The translations under genes were made by a program, and so were the position numbers. DNA of 64,000 bases from Pseudomonadota bacterium. Its GTDB lineage: Bacteria > Pseudomonadota > Alphaproteobacteria > Rhizobiales > Aestuariivirgaceae. Numbering within the stretch: the stretch's first letter is position 1; each line of letters starts with the position of its first letter. The stretch spans positions 31,910 through 95,909 of the forward strand of contig CAUJIO010000089.1 in assembly GCA_963205315.1 (NCBI GenBank). Direction: 5' to 3'. Below, in pieces: positions 61,298 through 64,000 of this stretch. The notes under the pieces were generated by a model. That model ran no database searches. It was not told where the DNA came from and saw only the letters and a list, made by a program, of their open reading frames with translations.

Positions 61298-64000
61298 ATG
61301 GGCAGCAAAATGCTCATCGATGCCAGCCACCCCGAGGAGACCCGCGTGGTCGTCCTCAAGGGCAACCGCATCGAGGAATTCGATTTCGAAAGCGCCGCCC
61401 GCCGCCAGCTGAAGGGCAATATCTATCTCGCCAAGGTGACGCGCGTCGAGCCGTCGCTGCAGGCGGCCTTCGTGGAGTATGGCGGAAATCGCCATGGCTT
61501 CCTGGCCTTCTCGGAAATTCACCCGGACTATTATCAGATCCCGCTGGCGGATCGCATGGCTCTGCTGGCGGCAGAGGAAGAAGAACACGCCCGGGAAAAC
61601 GAGCACGACGACGATGAAGACAGCAATGGCCATAGCCAGCGTCACTCATCTCGGAGCCGCGGACGCGGCTCCAGTGAAAACGGCGATGAAAACGGTCATC
61701 CCCGAACCCGCCAGTCGCGCCGCTCGGAAGAGAGCCGCCACGGCGAGCAGGAGCCGCACGCCGACACTCACGGAACTGATGACCATCAGGGCGAGGATCT
61801 TGGCCCGGATGATGCCAGCGCGGAGTATCACCAGCCCGACGAACCCGAGGTAGAGGACGCTGGCGGCAGTCAAGACTCTTCGGATGACAGTTCCGCTGAA
61901 GAGCAGAATGGGGATGTCAGCTCAGACGAAGAGGACGGTGACACACCACCGCGCGGCAAGCCGATGGCTGCCGATCACGAGCAGGACAGCATTTCGGAAA
62001 GTGTCGAACCAGACGAAGAGGGTTCCGATCCGGATGAGCCCTCGAGCGAGGACAATGCCCCGCCCGTTGAGTCCGTGGCCCCTGCTCCGTCCGTCGAGCA
62101 CGGCATGCCCGGCGAACTCGGCAACGGCGTAGAGGAAGTCGGCGAAGATCCGGACGCCCAGCGCGTCGAATCGATCGGTGCCGAGGATGCCATGGAAGAA
62201 GTGCCGCAGCGCCGCCGCAAGGTGCAGCGCCGGCAGTACAAGATCCAGGAAGTGATCAAGCGGCGCCAGGTCATCCTGGTGCAGGTGGTCAAGGAAGAAC
62301 GCGGCAACAAGGGCGCGGCGCTTACCACCTACCTGTCGCTTGCCGGACGCTATTGCGTGTTGATGCCCAATACCGCGCGCGGTGGAGGCATCTCCCGGAA
62401 GATTACCGACTCCGGCGACCGCCGCCGTCTCAAGGAAGTGGCCAAGGAGATTGAAGTGCCGCAGGGCATGGGTCTCATCGTCCGTACGGCGGGCGCACAG
62501 CGCACCAAGACGGAGATCAAGCGGGACTACGATTACCTGCTCCGTCTGTGGGAAAGTGTGCGCGACCTGACGCTGAAGAGCCAGGCGCCGGCACTCGTCT
62601 ATGAAGAAGGCAGCCTGGTGAAGCGCGCCATCCGCGATCTCTACACCAAGGATGTCGACGAGGTGATGGTCGAGGGCGACGACGCGTATCGTGAAGCGAA
62701 GGACTTCATGAAGATGCTCATGCCCAGCCATGCCAAGAACGTGAAGTCCTACAAGGATACGCGTCCGCTGTTCTCGCGCTATCAGGCCGAGAGCCAGCTG
62801 GACGGGCTTTATTCGCCGACCGTCACGCTGCCGTCAGGTGGCTACATGGTGATCAACCAGACGGAAGCCCTCGTCTCGGTCGACATCAATTCCGGCAAGG
62901 CGACGCGCGAACACAATATCGAGGACACGGCGCTCAAGACCAACCTTGAAGCCTCCGATGAAATCGCCCGCCAGTTGCGCCTGCGCGACCTCGCCGGCCT
63001 CGTGGTCATCGACTTCATCGACATGGAGGAGAAGCGCAACAACCGCAATGTCGAGCGCCGCCTCAAGGACGCGCTGAAGAACGACCGGGCGCGTATTCAG
63101 GTCGGTCACATCAGCCATTTCGGTTTGCTGGAAATGTCACGCCAGCGTCTGCGCCCGGGCCTTCTCGAAGGGTCGTCGCGCACCTGTCCGCATTGCGAAG
63201 GCCGCGGCATCGTCCGCTCGATCTCGTCGTGCGGACTCTCCGTGTTGCGGGCCATCGAGGAACACCTGATCGCCCGCAAGCCCGAGAACCTCACGGTCAA
63301 GTGCACGCGTGAGATCGCCTTCTATATTCTCAACGAGAAGCGCGACAATCTCCTGAGCATCGAAACCACCTATGGGATCTCGGTGTTCATCACGCCCAGT
63401 GACGAGCTGAAAGGCTCTCAGGCGGTGATCGAGCGCGCACCGGATCGCAACATTCCGCCACGCAAGGTCATTGCGGCGCCGGTCCGCATGGACTCGACAT
63501 TCGAGGAAGAGGATGAAGCCCCGGCAGAAGCCGAGGCGGCGCCCGAATTCGAAATCGATGAGGACAGCGAGGACGAGGGCGAGTCGCAGGCCGAATCCGG
63601 CACTGACCGCCAGAGCCAGCAGAACGGGGACCGGCAGGACAATGGCAAGAAGCGCCGCCGCCGCCGGGGCCGGCGCGGCGGCCGTGGCCGCGACGAACAA
63701 CCGGGTTCGGAAGCCCAGACCAGCGCACAAGACAGCATTCCCGGCCTTGGTGAACAGCCGACGCTCGACGCCGACTATTCGAGTGACGAATCTCCTGATC
63801 AGCCGGAAGACGCTGTGGCCGCCGCAGAGGGTATCAGCCCCGAAGGCGAGGCCGAACAAGCCGAGGCCGTGCCTGCTGCCGACAAGCCGGAACGTGCGCC
63901 CCGCGCACGCCGGGACCGCTGGGGCCGTACCCGTGGCGGCGAGAGGCGGCCAAAATCCGAGGATGGCCAGTTGCCAGCCGAGACCGCTGCCCCGGACATC
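61298..64000 (+). CDS. rne: Ribonuclease E (3' end beyond window)
   Basis: The first 901 codons are visible. RNase E is the main endoribonuclease for mRNA decay and rRNA/tRNA processing and the scaffold of the degradosome. The start is MGSKMLIDASHPEETRVVVLKGNRIEEFD. The S1 RNA-binding domain begins near residue 38 but is split by a very acidic Asp/Glu/Ser insertion at about residues 95-305. Catalytic aspartates 529 (VSVDINSG) and 572 (VVIDFIDM) and the zinc-link Cys630 and Cys633 (CPHC) are intact. From about residue 740 the tail alternates acidic stretches with an Arg-rich RNA-binding patch (KKRRRRRGRRGGRGR). The protein continues past base 64000. Confidence 0.95.
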   Translation, partial: MGSKMLIDASHPEETRVVVLKGNRIEEFDFESAARRQLKGNIYLAKVTRVEPSLQAAFVEYGGNRHGFLAFSEIHPDYYQIPLADRMALLAAEEEEHARENEHDDDEDSNGHSQRHSSRSRGRGSSENGDENGHPRTRQSRRSEESRHGEQEPHADTHGTDDHQGEDLGPDDASAEYHQPDEPEVEDAGGSQDSSDDSSAEEQNGDVSSDEEDGDTPPRGKPMAADHEQDSISESVEPDEEGSDPDEPSSEDNAPPVESVAPAPSVEHGMPGELGNGVEEVGEDPDAQRVESIGAEDAMEEVPQRRRKVQRRQYKIQEVIKRRQVILVQVVKEERGNKGAALTTYLSLAGRYCVLMPNTARGGGISRKITDSGDRRRLKEVAKEIEVPQGMGLIVRTAGAQRTKTEIKRDYDYLLRLWESVRDLTLKSQAPALVYEEGSLVKRAIRDLYTKDVDEVMVEGDDAYREAKDFMKMLMPSHAKNVKSYKDTRPLFSRYQAESQLDGLYSPTVTLPSGGYMVINQTEALVSVDINSGKATREHNIEDTALKTNLEASDEIARQLRLRDLAGLVVIDFIDMEEKRNNRNVERRLKDALKNDRARIQVGHISHFGLLEMSRQRLRPGLLEGSSRTCPHCEGRGIVRSISSCGLSVLRAIEEHLIARKPENLTVKCTREIAFYILNEKRDNLLSIETTYGISVFITPSDELKGSQAVIERAPDRNIPPRKVIAAPVRMDSTFEEEDEAPAEAEAAPEFEIDEDSEDEGESQAESGTDRQSQQNGDRQDNGKKRRRRRGRRGGRGRDEQPGSEAQTSAQDSIPGLGEQPTLDADYSSDESPDQPEDAVAAAEGISPEGEAEQAEAVPAADKPERAPRARRDRWGRTRGGERRPKSEDGQLPAETAAPDI

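Noticed and set aside
61005..61412. A small upstream coding frame in the rne leader
   Set aside because: It runs into the rne coding region in another frame, has no recognisable motif and has no ribosome site.

Overview
The window is a 64 kb piece of a GC-rich alphaproteobacterial chromosome. It is most like Hyphomicrobiales (Rhizobiales), judging by gene order (rpsB-tsf-pyrH-frr-uppS-cdsA-rseP-bamA-fabZ; comEC next to gltX and gltA; iscR-iscS-sufBCDS-sufT-sufA; anmK divergent from tyrS; rne divergent from amiC-mrcA-prfB). No insertion sequence, phage gene, CRISPR array or rRNA was seen. One tRNA is present. Nearly all of it is core chromosome, with a small accessory-looking stretch at about 28.5-33.3 kb.

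Layout. 1-4.1 kb (minus): comEC, a chorismate mutase and a truncated Fe-S/FMN/FAD oxidoreductase. 4.2-7.0 kb (plus): gltX and gltA, closed by a strong terminator. 7.1-16.2 kb (minus): one long block for translation, UMP kinase, undecaprenyl-PP and CDP-diacylglycerol synthesis, RseP, BamA and FabZ. The lpxD, lpxA, lpxI and lpxB genes that normally flank fabZ in this order are missing, and so is dxr between cdsA and rseP. 16.4-25.5 kb: HPII-type catalase, an O-methyltransferase, a DUF2238/DUF2339 membrane pair, lipB with a DUF3291 protein, a glutathione transferase and acylphosphatase. 25.5-28.4 kb: propionyl/acetyl-CoA carboxylase alpha subunit, RlmB and tRNA-Thr(UGU). 28.5-33.3 kb: secreted subtilisin-like protease, PEP-hydrolase-family TIM barrel, RTX protein and cytochrome c.

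33.4-41.3 kb (minus) is a complete SUF iron-sulfur assembly operon led by IscR. It has an Irr/ICE-like operator upstream and two uncharacterised members: a 62-residue hydrophobic protein between sufB and sufC, and an exported protein between sufT and sufA. 41.5-54.3 kb: alpha/beta hydrolase, DMT permease, anmK, tyrS, a giant AsmA-like protein, bactofilin, a voltage-gated-type K+ channel with a zinc ribbon, DUF1330, DUF3750, dapB, gpmA and an orphan Rieske oxygenase. 54.3-64 kb: prfB with an intact programmed +1 frameshift, mrcA (PBP1A), an ATP-grasp enzyme, amiC, and divergently rne, which runs off the window.

How the genes work together: the window is dominated by translation and envelope-building genes (PBP1A, AmiC, UppS, AnmK, BamA, RseP, AsmA-like) plus Fe-S cluster supply under probable iron control. 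The most notable feature is negative: the lipid A genes are cleanly absent from an otherwise conserved envelope locus, so this lineage either relocated them or lacks lipid A.
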